Assembly (NCBI GenBank): GCA_021107755.1
Contig: JAIOSF010000033.1
Span: 1-63,352 of the forward strand
Length of the DNA: 63,352 nt
Direction of reading: 5' to 3'
Source: Arcobacteraceae bacterium
GTDB lineage: Bacteria > Campylobacterota > Campylobacteria > Campylobacterales > Arcobacteraceae
Shown here: one piece after another, positions 36,640 to 44,907 of the stretch
How the letters are laid out: every line of letters begins with the position of its first letter
Position numbering within the stretch: the stretch's first letter is position 1
The notes under the pieces: model-generated
Told to the model about the DNA's origin: nothing
The model's database searches: none
Seen by the model: only the letters and a program-made list of their open reading frames with translations
Position numbers and translations under genes: made by a program

Positions 36640-37371
36640 TTGCGAATCGTAGCTACAAGACTTCACACAACAAATGAACATGTTCTTATAGACCCCTCTT
36701 TAATTTATATGTGGTGTACTCATGTATTAAATTATTGTGATAAACTTATTGTGGTAGTTGATACAAAGTATCTTCAGGCCATACAAAATGCGAAAGAGGA
36801 GTTTAAAGAGAGAATTGAGGTTTTTCATATAGAGCCTTGGATTAGTTTTACTCAGCCTTTAAATCTTTTGGTAGAAAAAGCGCTCTCTATTGGGGCAAAA
36901 GAGCTACTTTTTCAAAGTATTGAGGTGGAAATATCTTTAGAAGATATGCAAAGATTAGAGAGTTATTTGGATGAGAATACTTTGGTTGTTGGTGCAAAAC
37001 TTCACGATAGACATGGGGCTAAAAATGAAACTTGTATTATCAATGGTTGGAATAGTCCTTGGAATACATTAGCACTTTGGAATCTTGAGAAGCTTTCTTT
37101 AACTGGGTTTTTAAGTATCTCAAGTGGAAATATAGAGGATGTTCCAGGGGGAATAGAGGAGGTTGTTACAATCTCACTTTTACAACAACTCAAACCAAAC
37201 ACTATGAATGCAAAAGTGATAAACCTATCAAGTGTAGTATGGAATACAACTTGGGAATCAAACAAAAGGGAAGAGTATCATGAGGAGAAGATGAACTCTA
37301 AAAATACTCGCTCAAAAATACAGCTAGAGAAACTTGGTGTTCAATCTGGACATGTTATGATGATAGATTAA
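36640..37371 (+). CDS. Unknown protein, possibly glycosyltransferase-like fold
   Basis: A 243-residue cytosolic protein starting with TTG (36640), with AGGA eight bases upstream. The first part looks like an alternating alpha/beta nucleotide-binding fold (RIVATRLHTTNEHVL, DKLIVVVDTKY, AKELLFQSIEVEIS), and GGIEEVVTISLLQQL resembles a segment of GT-A-like enzymes. I cannot name the family. It is directly coupled to the acyl-CoA synthetase-like gene, which may give a clue to function (modification of a sugar or lipid). No signal peptide. Confidence 0.55.
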   Translation: MRIVATRLHTTNEHVLIDPSLIYMWCTHVLNYCDKLIVVVDTKYLQAIQNAKEEFKERIEVFHIEPWISFTQPLNLLVEKALSIGAKELLFQSIEVEISLEDMQRLESYLDENTLVVGAKLHDRHGAKNETCIINGWNSPWNTLALWNLEKLSLTGFLSISSGNIEDVPGGIEEVVTISLLQQLKPNTMNAKVINLSSVVWNTTWESNKREEYHEEKMNSKNTRSKIQLEKLGVQSGHVMMID

Positions 37372-37561
37372 ATTTCTTTATAAGTTGAGGCATTTTTAAA
37401 CCTATCTCAGAGAAGTTATATTGAAAACTTTTTACTACTGTTGGGTAGAGTTTATGATTTGAGTATTTTTTATGCCATCTTGCCTCTTTATTTTCATAAA
37501 GGTTAAAAAATTCAAATCGTAATTTATATGCTTCTTGTAAATCTTTTTCTAGTTTTTTCAT
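37355..37561 (-). CDS. Small basic protein, doubtful gene
   Basis: An open frame of 68 residues (16 lysines and arginines, several aromatic residues: EARWHKKYSNHKLYP) between two plus-strand genes. It overlaps the end of the preceding gene by 17 bases. The ribosome site before its ATG is weak. Amino-acid composition looks protein-like, but no family is recognised. Confidence 0.4.
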   Translation of the reverse strand: MKKLEKDLQEAYKLRFEFFNLYENKEARWHKKYSNHKLYPTVVKSFQYNFSEIGLKMPQLIKKFNLSS

Positions 37562-37650
37562 AATATACTTTTATATAATTTATTTTTGGTATTATATGAA
37601 AAAGTAGCTATAGAAGTGGTAATAAAATTAATAATTGGGGTAAATTTAAA

Positions 37651-38844
37651 ATGATAGATGTATGTGTGGTAGGTATTGGTGAATATGTCACAGGATTAAG
37701 TGGAGATAAAAAAGCAAATTCTGATAAAAGTTTAGGGGTGATTGCTTTAAGTTTATTTGACTTAAAAGAGCAAGGTTTTATAAAAAATATTAAACTAGCT
37801 GGTAGAGATGGTGATAAATTTAATACTATAAAAGAACATTTTGATACCAACATGAAAGCTTTTTATCCTACACTCAATACCATATTTGAAGGTTTTCCAC
37901 AAAAAAACACTCAAAGTGATACCGCCTACAAAGATGCAATAGATAGTTTAAAAAAAGGCTCGTGCGTTCTCATCTTTACCCCAGATGATACACACTTCAA
38001 GATAGCACAGTATGCACTAAAATCTGGGATGCATACACTTGTAGCAAAACCACTAGTAAAAACAACAAAAGAACATAAAAAACTTCAAAAACTAGCTACA
38101 AAAAACAATCTTTTATTGATGTTAGAGGTGCATAAAAGATTTGATCCAATCTATGCAGATGCAAGAGATAATATTAGAACTTTTGGTGATTTTTCCTATT
38201 TTAATAGCTATATGTCACAACCAAAATCACAACTTGATACTTTCGCTTCATGGGCTGGGATAAGTAGTGATATAAGTTATTATCTAAACTCTCATCATAT
38301 TGATTTCTTATGTTGGACATTAGAAGGAGTTGCAAAGCCAATATCAGTGTATGCACTAGCTTCAACTGGTGTTGCAAACAAAAAACTCAAACGAGAAGTT
38401 GAAGATACTATAACTTTAACAGTAAAGTGGGAAAATATAAAAGATGGTAGTTTAGGAACTAGTATTCATACAGCTTCATGGATAGCACCACCTGCAGATG
38501 TACACTCTCAACAAAGATTTTTCTATATGGGTGAAAAAGGGGAGATAAATATCGATCAAGCTCATAGGGGCTATACTCAAAGTACAGATAGTAGTGGATT
38601 CAAAAGTTCCAATCCACTTTTTATGAAATATACTCCAAAAGATGGAAGGTTTGTAGGGCAAGATGGTTATGGATATAAAAGTATCGCTTCATTTATCAAA
38701 AGTGTAAAAGAACTTCAAAAAGATACTAAGAGATTAAAAGAATATAATAAAACTTTGCCAACTATTCAAAATACATTGAATGTGACAAAGATACTTCAAG
38801 CTGGAAGAAAGAGTTTAGATAAGAAAAAAGTTATCAAATTATAA
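37651..38844 (+). CDS. Gfo/Idh/MocA-type oxidoreductase (D-galacturonate-reductase-like)
   Basis: A 397-residue NAD(P)-dependent sugar oxidoreductase. The N-terminal nucleotide-binding region is MIDVCVVGIGEYVTGL, with the substrate/cofactor motif HTLVAKPLVKTTKEHK (the EKP of Gfo/Idh is AKP here). EVHKRFDPIYADAR is a landmark seen in galacturonate/uronate reductase-like members. The C-terminal alpha/beta domain carries SHHIDFLCW and ASWIAPPADVHSQQ. Substrate is inferred only. It stands alone between the unknown gene at 37355 and the methyltransferase cassette. Confidence 0.78.
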   Translation: MIDVCVVGIGEYVTGLSGDKKANSDKSLGVIALSLFDLKEQGFIKNIKLAGRDGDKFNTIKEHFDTNMKAFYPTLNTIFEGFPQKNTQSDTAYKDAIDSLKKGSCVLIFTPDDTHFKIAQYALKSGMHTLVAKPLVKTTKEHKKLQKLATKNNLLLMLEVHKRFDPIYADARDNIRTFGDFSYFNSYMSQPKSQLDTFASWAGISSDISYYLNSHHIDFLCWTLEGVAKPISVYALASTGVANKKLKREVEDTITLTVKWENIKDGSLGTSIHTASWIAPPADVHSQQRFFYMGEKGEINIDQAHRGYTQSTDSSGFKSSNPLFMKYTPKDGRFVGQDGYGYKSIASFIKSVKELQKDTKRLKEYNKTLPTIQNTLNVTKILQAGRKSLDKKKVIKL

Positions 38845-38891
38845 AATAATGGTTGAAGTGGGTTTTTTTGAAGCTTCTATATTATTTAAAT

Positions 38892-40073
38892 TTAACTAGC
38901 TTTTTTATTTGAAAAATCTGTTTTTTGCTTTATCTCTTTACACTTTTCTAATAATTTATTATCCGATTTTAAATGTTGTTTAATTGAGTTTTTTAAAGCT
39001 ATTGATAAAAAAGTAGGCACTGCGTTACCAATTTGCAAATTTTTTGAACTTCTTGAACCATAGAAAATATAGTTGTCTGGGAAACATTGTATTCTTGCAC
39101 CCTCTCTCGTTGTTAATGGTCTTGGTGCTTTTGGATGGATACACCTTGAAGATGAGGGTGTACTTAAATTTCTCGTTATTGTTGGGGCTGGTCTCTCCCA
39201 CCATAGTCTACAATAGGTATTTTTAAATCCACTTGTTGGTCTTAATTCTTTAGGAACATCTTGTGGTGTTCCACCATCGGGTAAGCATTCCATAAGTTTT
39301 ACCAATTTCTCATTATTTTTTGGTGAATTATGATCCATCAGTTTCTCAGGTGCTTTATCTCTCATTAGTTTTTGAAATTCATTATTAGGTTTACTACTAT
39401 ATTCAAAGCTTTCTTCATTACTTTTAATAAATGGTAAATCACTTATTGCTTCTGACAACGATAAATATGGTTGTAATTCTTGGTTAAAAATATTATCATC
39501 ATCATCTGAGTTACGATGTGTTTTATTTGGATATTCGAAATCTTGATTTAATTTTGTACCAATTATTATTACTCTTTCTCTAATTTGTGGTACACCATAA
39601 TCTGCTGAATTTAAAACTTCATATTTTACTTTGTATCCTAATGATTCAAAAAGTGATAAAATTGTTTTTAGCAATTCACCTTTTTGCATTGATAAAAGAC
39701 CCTTTACATTTTCAAATAAAAATACTTTAGGGTTTAATTCTTCCAAAACTCTATAATATTCTTGAAATAATTTTCCTCTTGGATCATTTATTAATCTTTT
39801 TCCAACAGTTGAAAATGCTTGACAAGGTGGACCACCAACAATCAAGTCAATATCACCTTTTTTAATTCCTAAATCACTGTTAATATTTTTAAGTCCAAAA
39901 TCTTTTATATCGCAATTATACATTTTTACATTTGGATGGTTTAATGAATATGCTTTAGCCATATCAGGCAGTAGTTCATTTGCTGCTACAATTTCAAAAT
40001 TGTCATCATGAGCAAATCCATAACTAAGCCCACCAACTCCAGAAAATAAATCTAATACTTTAAATTTATGCAC
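38892..40073 (-). CDS. DNA (cytosine-5-)-methyltransferase
   Basis: A 393-residue C5-cytosine methyltransferase. Motif I is VLDLFSGVGGLSYGF (AdoMet site), motif IV GGPPCQAFS with the catalytic cysteine, motif VI LFENVKG, motif VIII QIRERVIIIG, and motif X QIGNAVP near the C-terminus. The target-recognition region lies between VIII and X (about 200-330) and includes SGFKNTYCRLWWERPAPTI. The recognition sequence cannot be read by eye. It follows a 100-residue gene by 6 nt, and a 144-residue gene lies before that. No full-size restriction enzyme is recognisable. Confidence 0.93.
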   Translation of the reverse strand: MHKFKVLDLFSGVGGLSYGFAHDDNFEIVAANELLPDMAKAYSLNHPNVKMYNCDIKDFGLKNINSDLGIKKGDIDLIVGGPPCQAFSTVGKRLINDPRGKLFQEYYRVLEELNPKVFLFENVKGLLSMQKGELLKTILSLFESLGYKVKYEVLNSADYGVPQIRERVIIIGTKLNQDFEYPNKTHRNSDDDDNIFNQELQPYLSLSEAISDLPFIKSNEESFEYSSKPNNEFQKLMRDKAPEKLMDHNSPKNNEKLVKLMECLPDGGTPQDVPKELRPTSGFKNTYCRLWWERPAPTITRNLSTPSSSRCIHPKAPRPLTTREGARIQCFPDNYIFYGSRSSKNLQIGNAVPTFLSIALKNSIKQHLKSDNKLLEKCKEIKQKTDFSNKKAS

Positions 40074-40079
40074 ATTTAA

Positions 40080-40382
40080 TTATTTATTAATATTTTTAAT
40101 TGTTTTTTCAATAAATCCAGCAGAAATAGTACCATCCGTAGGATTGAAATCAATAGTAGTACATGATAATTTAAGATGAGTACAAATTAGGTCAGCACTT
40201 TCTTTTTTAGTAAGTTTATTATCTAAATTTAGATATTTGCAAACTTCTTGTAATAATTCTTTAGTAATAGTTCCATTTTTAGGATTAAATATATCATTAT
40301 TAATATCACATCCTATTTTTGTACATAATTCTTCTACTAATGTAGGTTTCGGTATCTTTGATGTTGGTATTCCTCTAGGCAT
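40080..40382 (-). CDS. Small protein with two tandem helical modules
   Basis: A 100-residue protein with strong ribosome site AAAGGAG before ATG. After a basic, proline-rich start (MPRGIPTSKIPKP), two related modules of about 40 residues follow: EELCTKIGCDIN...FNPKNGTITKELLQEV and ADLICTHLKLSC...FNPTDGTISAGFIEKT. Both share ...IC/LC..., FNPxxGTI and an acidic helix. The function is unknown. It is placed between the 144-residue gene and the methyltransferase, in one transcript, so a role in control or restriction is possible. Confidence 0.65.
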   Translation of the reverse strand: MPRGIPTSKIPKPTLVEELCTKIGCDINNDIFNPKNGTITKELLQEVCKYLNLDNKLTKKESADLICTHLKLSCTTIDFNPTDGTISAGFIEKTIKNINK

Positions 40383-40401
40383 AAAGCTCCTTTATTGTAT
40401 A

Positions 40402-40836
40402 TCAATTTGTTACATTATCATTATAGCAAATTAATGATATATCTTCAAGGCTAACTTCAAATATTTTACTCAATACTTTAAGAAAATAATTTGAAATAAT
40501 ATATCCTCTCATCCATGAAAAATACACTTGTTCTGGTCTTCTACCTTGATTATTTAATCTTTTTATGATGTCATTATCTTTTAGTTTCTTGAAAACCAAT
40601 TCTACATTATCAGTGCAAAATTCATCTATTTTTTGTATATTAATATCTTTTGAAACTAAAGAATTTATTTTTTTAATGATCGAAACTAATCTAGTATTTA
40701 ATAAGTTTATATAATTGTAATCAACAGTTGGGATAATGTCTTTTCCAGCAAAAAAACTTTTTACATCACCTTGATTTGTAAAACCTAGCTCTTTTCTATA
40801 TTCTTTAAAATATTGTGTTGTTATTAATGTACTCAT
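40402..40836 (-). CDS. Unknown protein, first gene of the methyltransferase cassette
   Basis: A 144-residue mostly helical cytosolic protein. The segment GRRPEQVYFSWMRGYIIS is distinctive and gives a faint impression of a restriction-endonuclease N-terminal half, but the PD-(D/E)xK catalytic motif is not present and the protein is short. It may be the remnant or one subunit of a restriction enzyme, or a controller. It precedes the 100-residue gene by 19 nt and probably opens the three-gene transcript. Confidence 0.55.
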   Translation of the reverse strand: MSTLITTQYFKEYRKELGFTNQGDVKSFFAGKDIIPTVDYNYINLLNTRLVSIIKKINSLVSKDINIQKIDEFCTDNVELVFKKLKDNDIIKRLNNQGRRPEQVYFSWMRGYIISNYFLKVLSKIFEVSLEDISLICYNDNVTN

Positions 40837-40975
40837 TATACTATTAATCCTTTTTATGTTTACGATTTTATCTAAAGTTTACTATTGATTTTATAAATTG
40901 AAAATCTGTAAAATATACTTTTATCAGACAATTATTTATTGTGTATTATATACAAGGTACTATAAAATACTTGTA

Positions 40976-41572
40976 TTAGTCTATTTTACTAATATAATCC
41001 CCAATAAGGTTTGTTTGTGTAAGGCTATTTTTTGGTTTCATACTTACACTATCTAGCTTCTTGATAAAATATAAGCTATTTTCTACATCATATATTTTTA
41101 ATAGGTCATTAAAAAGCTTCCCTTTTGTATCAAAGATAAAAACATCTTGTTTGTTTAATGAAAACCAGATTAAACCCACTTCATATCTATCATTCACTTG
41201 GTATTTTGTAAATTTAGTAAAATCATCATCAAAACTTTTTATAAATTCAAACTTTGATTTTTGAAACTCTTTTTTAATAAAGAGATCAAAACAACCTCCG
41301 GCACTTCTATTCCAATCGTGTTGATAATCTAGCTCAATCACCTCTATGTAAAGCTCTCCTAAATCTAAACTATTTGCATCTATGATAGTACTTCTAAAGA
41401 TATTTGGATCGTATAGAGTTTTTATATTCATAGTATCAAAGGTGAGTGTAAAATATTGTTCATGGGAACTATCAAGTAGTATTTGTATCGAATTTGTCTC
41501 TTTGTTGAGGACAAATCTTTCTCTTGTTGCACTTTTTATTTTATTGAATATACTGTTTAAAAATCCCATCAT
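40976..41572 (-). CDS. Hypothetical protein
   Basis: A 198-residue cytosolic protein with mixed alpha/beta composition and no signal peptide or membrane segment. Two in-frame ATGs occur at 41572 and 41569. No family is recognised; it contains a single cysteine and an acidic stretch (SFDDDFTKFTK). It follows a 64-residue CPXCG protein by 8 nt and is likely co-transcribed with it. Confidence 0.6.
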   Translation of the reverse strand: MMGFLNSIFNKIKSATRERFVLNKETNSIQILLDSSHEQYFTLTFDTMNIKTLYDPNIFRSTIIDANSLDLGELYIEVIELDYQHDWNRSAGGCFDLFIKKEFQKSKFEFIKSFDDDFTKFTKYQVNDRYEVGLIWFSLNKQDVFIFDTKGKLFNDLLKIYDVENSLYFIKKLDSVSMKPKNSLTQTNLIGDYISKID

Positions 41573-41580
41573 TTCCCTTT

Positions 41581-41775
41581 TTAAAATTCATTTCCCTCTA
41601 TAGTTCGATAATCTAAAGCGATAACTTCTAAGTTTTCAACACCATAAGTTATATCAATAGGTCTACAACACACTTCACAATCATCAATGATATTGTAAAT
41701 CCCCTCTACTCCTGTATCCAAAAGTATAGAGATATGTTCTCTACAATAAGGACATACGATAAATCTCTCTTCCAT
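41581..41775 (-). CDS. CPXCG-type cysteine-rich small protein
   Basis: A 64-residue protein with an N-terminal CPYCREH motif and a second pair CEVCCRPI, together a likely zinc ribbon. The pattern CPYC...D...DCxxCCRPI matches the CPXCG family of small metal-binding proteins. I start at ATG 41775, because AAAGGAAAACTT precedes it; the longer frame to 41799 lacks such a site. Function is unknown. Upstream lies the regulatory region of the ABC transporter. Confidence 0.75.
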   Translation of the reverse strand: MEERFIVCPYCREHISILLDTGVEGIYNIIDDCEVCCRPIDITYGVENLEVIALDYRTIEGNEF

Positions 41776-41882
41776 AAGTTTTCCTTTATTTTGATTCAAT
41801 AATGTTGTACAAATTGTATCGTAAGTAGATAAAAGGATAAGTTATAATTAAGCCCATAAGATATACAATTGCAAAATAAATA

Positions 41883-41897
41883 TGCAACTTAGTTGCA
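41883..41897. promoter_or_regulatory. 7-1-7 dyad upstream of the metal ABC transporter
   Basis: TGCAACTTAGTTGCA is a perfect 15-bp palindrome of the 7-1-7 form typical of Fur-family operators. It lies 25 nt before the ABC ATPase start. Its bases differ from the Fur box at 19615 (TGATAAC...), which suggests another Fur-family regulator such as Zur. The regulator is not in this window. Confidence 0.6.
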
Positions 41898-41921
41898 CTA
41901 ATAAAAAAGAAAAGTTATCAT

Positions 41922-42686
41922 ATGCCTATAATAGAGATAAAAAACCTCACTTTTGCCTACAATAAACAAATCATTTTAGAAGATATAAATCTCAGTGTCC
42001 AAAAAAATGATTTTTTAGCAATTATAGGACCAAATGGTGGGGGAAAATCTACCTTACTCAAACTTATTTTAGGGATAGAAAACTATAAAAATGGAACCAT
42101 AAAAATACTCGACCAAGAACCTTCTAAAAATCTATCAAAAGTAGGGTATGTACCACAAAATACAAACATAAATATCGATTTTCCTATCAAAGTTATCGAA
42201 GTTGTTATGATGGGACATGTGGGGCATAAAAGACCACTTTTGGGATATAGAAAAGAGGAGATTGCTTGTGCTATGGGTGCTTTAGCACAAGTAGGGATGG
42301 AAAAATTTGCTCAAATTAAGATAGGCTCACTCTCAGGTGGTCAGCGACAAAGGGTTATGATAGCACGAGCTTTGTGTGCTCATCCCGAGATACTTATACT
42401 TGATGAACCAACAGCAAGTATAGATGTAACTGGGCAAAAACAGATATATGATTTGTTGAAAATTTTAAATAAAACTATCACTATAATAGTTGTAAGTCAT
42501 GATATTTCGGTAATACTTGGGTATGCTTCAAAAGTAGCCCATATCAATAAAAATATCTCATACCATGATATAAGTGATACAAAAAGAAATTTTGATAGTA
42601 GTGATGACCATTTTTGTGAAGTGGAGTTATTACAGATGTTAAGTCAAGGAACTAGTGAGACTACAAAAAAGAGTTGTTCATGTTAG
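41922..42686 (+). CDS. znuC: Zinc/manganese-type ABC transporter ATPase
   Basis: A 254-residue ATPase of a cluster-9 metal importer. Walker A is GPNGGGKST (about 36-44), the signature is LSGGQRQRVMIARAL, and Walker B is ILILDEPTASID. The segment VGYVPQNTNINIDFPI and VMMGHVG are typical of ZnuC/MntB-like ATPases. The metal is not certain. It overlaps the permease gene by 7 nt. The start is preceded by AAAAGAAAAGTT, a modest ribosome site. Confidence 0.88.
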   Translation: MPIIEIKNLTFAYNKQIILEDINLSVQKNDFLAIIGPNGGGKSTLLKLILGIENYKNGTIKILDQEPSKNLSKVGYVPQNTNINIDFPIKVIEVVMMGHVGHKRPLLGYRKEEIACAMGALAQVGMEKFAQIKIGSLSGGQRQRVMIARALCAHPEILILDEPTASIDVTGQKQIYDLLKILNKTITIIVVSHDISVILGYASKVAHINKNISYHDISDTKRNFDSSDDHFCEVELLQMLSQGTSETTKKSCSC

Positions 42687-43498
42687 ATATGTTGCAATAT
42701 GAGTTTATACAAAATGCTATTCTTGCAGGGATATTAGTAAGCTTTGCTTCTGGGATCATAGGTTCACTTATTGTTGTAAATCGTATGGTATTTTTAGCAG
42801 GTGGTATTGCACATACCTCTTATGGTGGAATTGGATTGGCTGTTTATTTTGGATTTCCTATATTTTTAGGAGCTTCTATTTTTGCCTGTGCTGCTGCACT
42901 TTTGATGGCATTTATTACACTGAAAAATAGGAATAGAATAGATACATTTATAGGTCTTATTTGGGCAATAGGGATGGCAATAGGGATAATCCTCATTGAC
43001 CTAACCCCAGGGTATAATGTAGATTTGATGAGTTATCTCTTTGGTTCAATACTAGCTGTGAGTGATCAAGATTTGTATTTTATGGGTGGGTTGCTTTTTG
43101 TTATTATTGTTATTATGAGTGTATGGTATAGAGATATTTTAGCAGTTTCCTATGATAGTGAGTATGCAAATCTTCGATCTATCAATGTTCCATTTTTCTA
43201 TACACTTATTTTAGTTTTATCAGCATTAACAGTAGTAGTTGCTATAAAAGTAGTGGGGCTGATTCTTGTGATAGCACTTTTAACAATTCCTATTTATATA
43301 GCTGAAAAGCTTTCAAATACACTAGCTTCTATGATGGTGTATGCAGGAGTATTATCTACATTTTTTACACTCCTTGGACTATTTTTATCATACAACTATG
43401 ACCTGACAAGTGGGGCAACTATTATTATGGTAAGTGGTGTTGGATTGATAGTGTATTTTGTAGTAGAAAAAATTGTACGCTATAAAAATAGTTTATAA
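42680..43498 (+). CDS. znuB: Zinc/manganese-type ABC transporter permease
   Basis: A 272-residue integral membrane protein with about eight hydrophobic segments. It belongs to the ABC-3 metal permease family: MVFLAGGIAHTSYGGIGLA is the family landmark, and KVVGLILVIALLTIPIYIAEKL the C-terminal one. I start at ATG 42680, which overlaps the ATPase gene, rather than the upstream TTG. No substrate-binding protein (ZnuA) is adjacent, so it must be encoded elsewhere. A 165-bp inverted repeat begins right after the stop. Confidence 0.88.
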   Translation: MLDMLQYEFIQNAILAGILVSFASGIIGSLIVVNRMVFLAGGIAHTSYGGIGLAVYFGFPIFLGASIFACAAALLMAFITLKNRNRIDTFIGLIWAIGMAIGIILIDLTPGYNVDLMSYLFGSILAVSDQDLYFMGGLLFVIIVIMSVWYRDILAVSYDSEYANLRSINVPFFYTLILVLSALTVVVAIKVVGLILVIALLTIPIYIAEKLSNTLASMMVYAGVLSTFFTLLGLFLSYNYDLTSGATIIMVSGVGLIVYFVVEKIVRYKNSL

Positions 43499-43663
43499 TC
43501 TCATTCTACATTCAGTTTTAGCTAAGATTAAAGAAAATAGCTTTCGCAGTTAATTCTCATTTATTTATCTTGAATTGTAAGTGCCTTAATTTATTAGCTA
43601 TGTATCTGCAAATCACGCGTAATTTTTTTGTTAATCTTAGCTAAAACTGAATGTAGAATTAGA
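43499..43663. repeat. 165-bp inverted-repeat element between convergent genes
   Basis: The left arm 43503-43531 is the exact reverse complement of the right arm 43631-43659 (29 bp). One mismatch further out, TCT at 43499-43501 pairs with AGA at 43661-43663. The 99-nt centre holds no gene. The element lies between the convergent permease and CitE-like genes. It could be a giant RNA hairpin (terminator) or a MITE-like insertion. I see no clear target-site duplication. Confidence 0.85.
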
Positions 43664-43679
43664 GTTAATAGTATATAGT

Positions 43680-44498
43680 TTAATTATTCTTTAAAACTAG
43701 TAAAGCATCTCTATATATCGGTTCATCGATAAAACCATATTTCTCATCACTAAAACCAGTAATTCCTAAAGCTTGTTGTTTCTCAAATGCCTCTTTGATA
43801 TATTTTGCTCTTTGGAGAGATTCTCGATTGGTTACAAAAACTTCATTTACAACATCAACTTGCCCTGGACTTGTACACCCTTTTGAAGTAAATCCCATAG
43901 CTTTTTCTTTGAGACACCATTTTCTAAAGGTATCTAAGTCTTTGTACTCTTGGTAGATAAAAGAGACTGGATGTAGCCCAGCTATTTTACTATCTACTAA
44001 AAACTTACTCAAGATATAATCTATAGTTGGGTTATCAAGTTGGAGTAAGTTTTGAGGTAATCCTAGAGATTCTAGTAAGTCTAAGATACCTAAAAAAACC
44101 ATAGTAACTCTTGGGTCAATTTTAAGTTGAGGTAAAAGTGCAAAAGCCTCTTTTGTCTCAATAGTTAAGTGTACTTGTATATCTGTATCGATAAGTTTCA
44201 ATGCTAACTTTACATCATCCAACGACATCACTTTTGGTATCCGTATAGCATAAGGTTTGATAGTATTAATTATCTTTATATCTTTTGCACCACAACTATC
44301 TAAACTATTTACACGAATTATCACATCACTGTTATCTCTACCTTTTAGTTTTTTCACAACAAGCTGTCGTGCAAACTCTTTATCATGAACTGCATCTTCA
44401 AGATTGACTGTAGCAAAATCTGTTTTTAAAACATCAAGTTTATCTAGATGTTTCTCTTTATCCCCTGCTACCATAAGAAATGATCTATTTTCCTTCAT
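43680..44498 (-). CDS. CitE-like HpcH/HpaI-family lyase
   Basis: A 272-residue protein of the citrate-lyase beta-subunit superfamily. Typical features are RSFLMVAGDKEKHLDK at the start, NLEDAVHDKEFAR (metal and substrate loop), VIIRVNSL, and the acidic-metal-region in VHLTIETKEA. The segment KAMGFTSKGCTSPGQVDVVNEVF is the CitE-family C-terminal landmark. No citrate-lyase alpha or gamma genes are present, so it is a stand-alone CitE-like (malyl-CoA or citramalyl-CoA lyase type). It overlaps the cytochrome c gene by 14 bases. Confidence 0.85.
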   Translation of the reverse strand: MKENRSFLMVAGDKEKHLDKLDVLKTDFATVNLEDAVHDKEFARQLVVKKLKGRDNSDVIIRVNSLDSCGAKDIKIINTIKPYAIRIPKVMSLDDVKLALKLIDTDIQVHLTIETKEAFALLPQLKIDPRVTMVFLGILDLLESLGLPQNLLQLDNPTIDYILSKFLVDSKIAGLHPVSFIYQEYKDLDTFRKWCLKEKAMGFTSKGCTSPGQVDVVNEVFVTNRESLQRAKYIKEAFEKQQALGITGFSDEKYGFIDEPIYRDALLVLKNN

Positions 44499-44907
44499 AT
44501 TTGTCCTTGTTTTTAAGATAAAAAAAGATTGATTTTAACTCCTCTGGGGTTAAAAAGTATGTTGGCATACTGTTTCCATAGGTGAGTTTCTCACATACTT
44601 GTGTACTATCAAATTTCTTTTTCGGTTTTTCAAGTTTTGGGTCTAGTGTTTGTAAAAAATTTTTATAGGTTACATTGGTGATATCTTTTGTACGGATTGT
44701 ACAGATATACTCTTTTTTCTTTACAGTATGTGTAAAAGTAGCTATGATTTTTCCCTTTGCACTTTCCCCATGACACTTACTACAGCTTATCCCTCTTGGA
44801 TTTTTATAAAGCATTTTTCCATATTCATATTGGGTGATAAAAGAGTCTTCAAAAGTTGATTTTGAAAATAGCAAAGTAGTAAATAATAAAATTGATAGTT
44901 TAATCAT
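44485..44907 (-). CDS. Periplasmic mono-haem cytochrome c
   Basis: A 140-residue protein with leader MIKLSILLFTTLLFSKSTF. The haem motif CSKCHGESAKGK follows GKMLYKNPRGIS, a class I cytochrome c start. A methionine in YGNSMPTYFLTPEELKSIFFYL is the probable sixth ligand, and two cysteines (EYICTI, TQVCEKL) could form a disulfide. It overlaps the CitE-like gene. Electron partners are unknown. Confidence 0.88.
   Translation of the reverse strand: MIKLSILLFTTLLFSKSTFEDSFITQYEYGKMLYKNPRGISCSKCHGESAKGKIIATFTHTVKKKEYICTIRTKDITNVTYKNFLQTLDPKLEKPKKKFDSTQVCEKLTYGNSMPTYFLTPEELKSIFFYLKNKDKYEGK

Noticed and set aside
40402-40836. SinI-type restriction endonuclease
   Set aside because: The GRRPEQVYFSWMRGY segment gave only a vague impression of such enzymes. 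The catalytic half is absent and I cannot confirm homology by eye, so it is kept as unknown.
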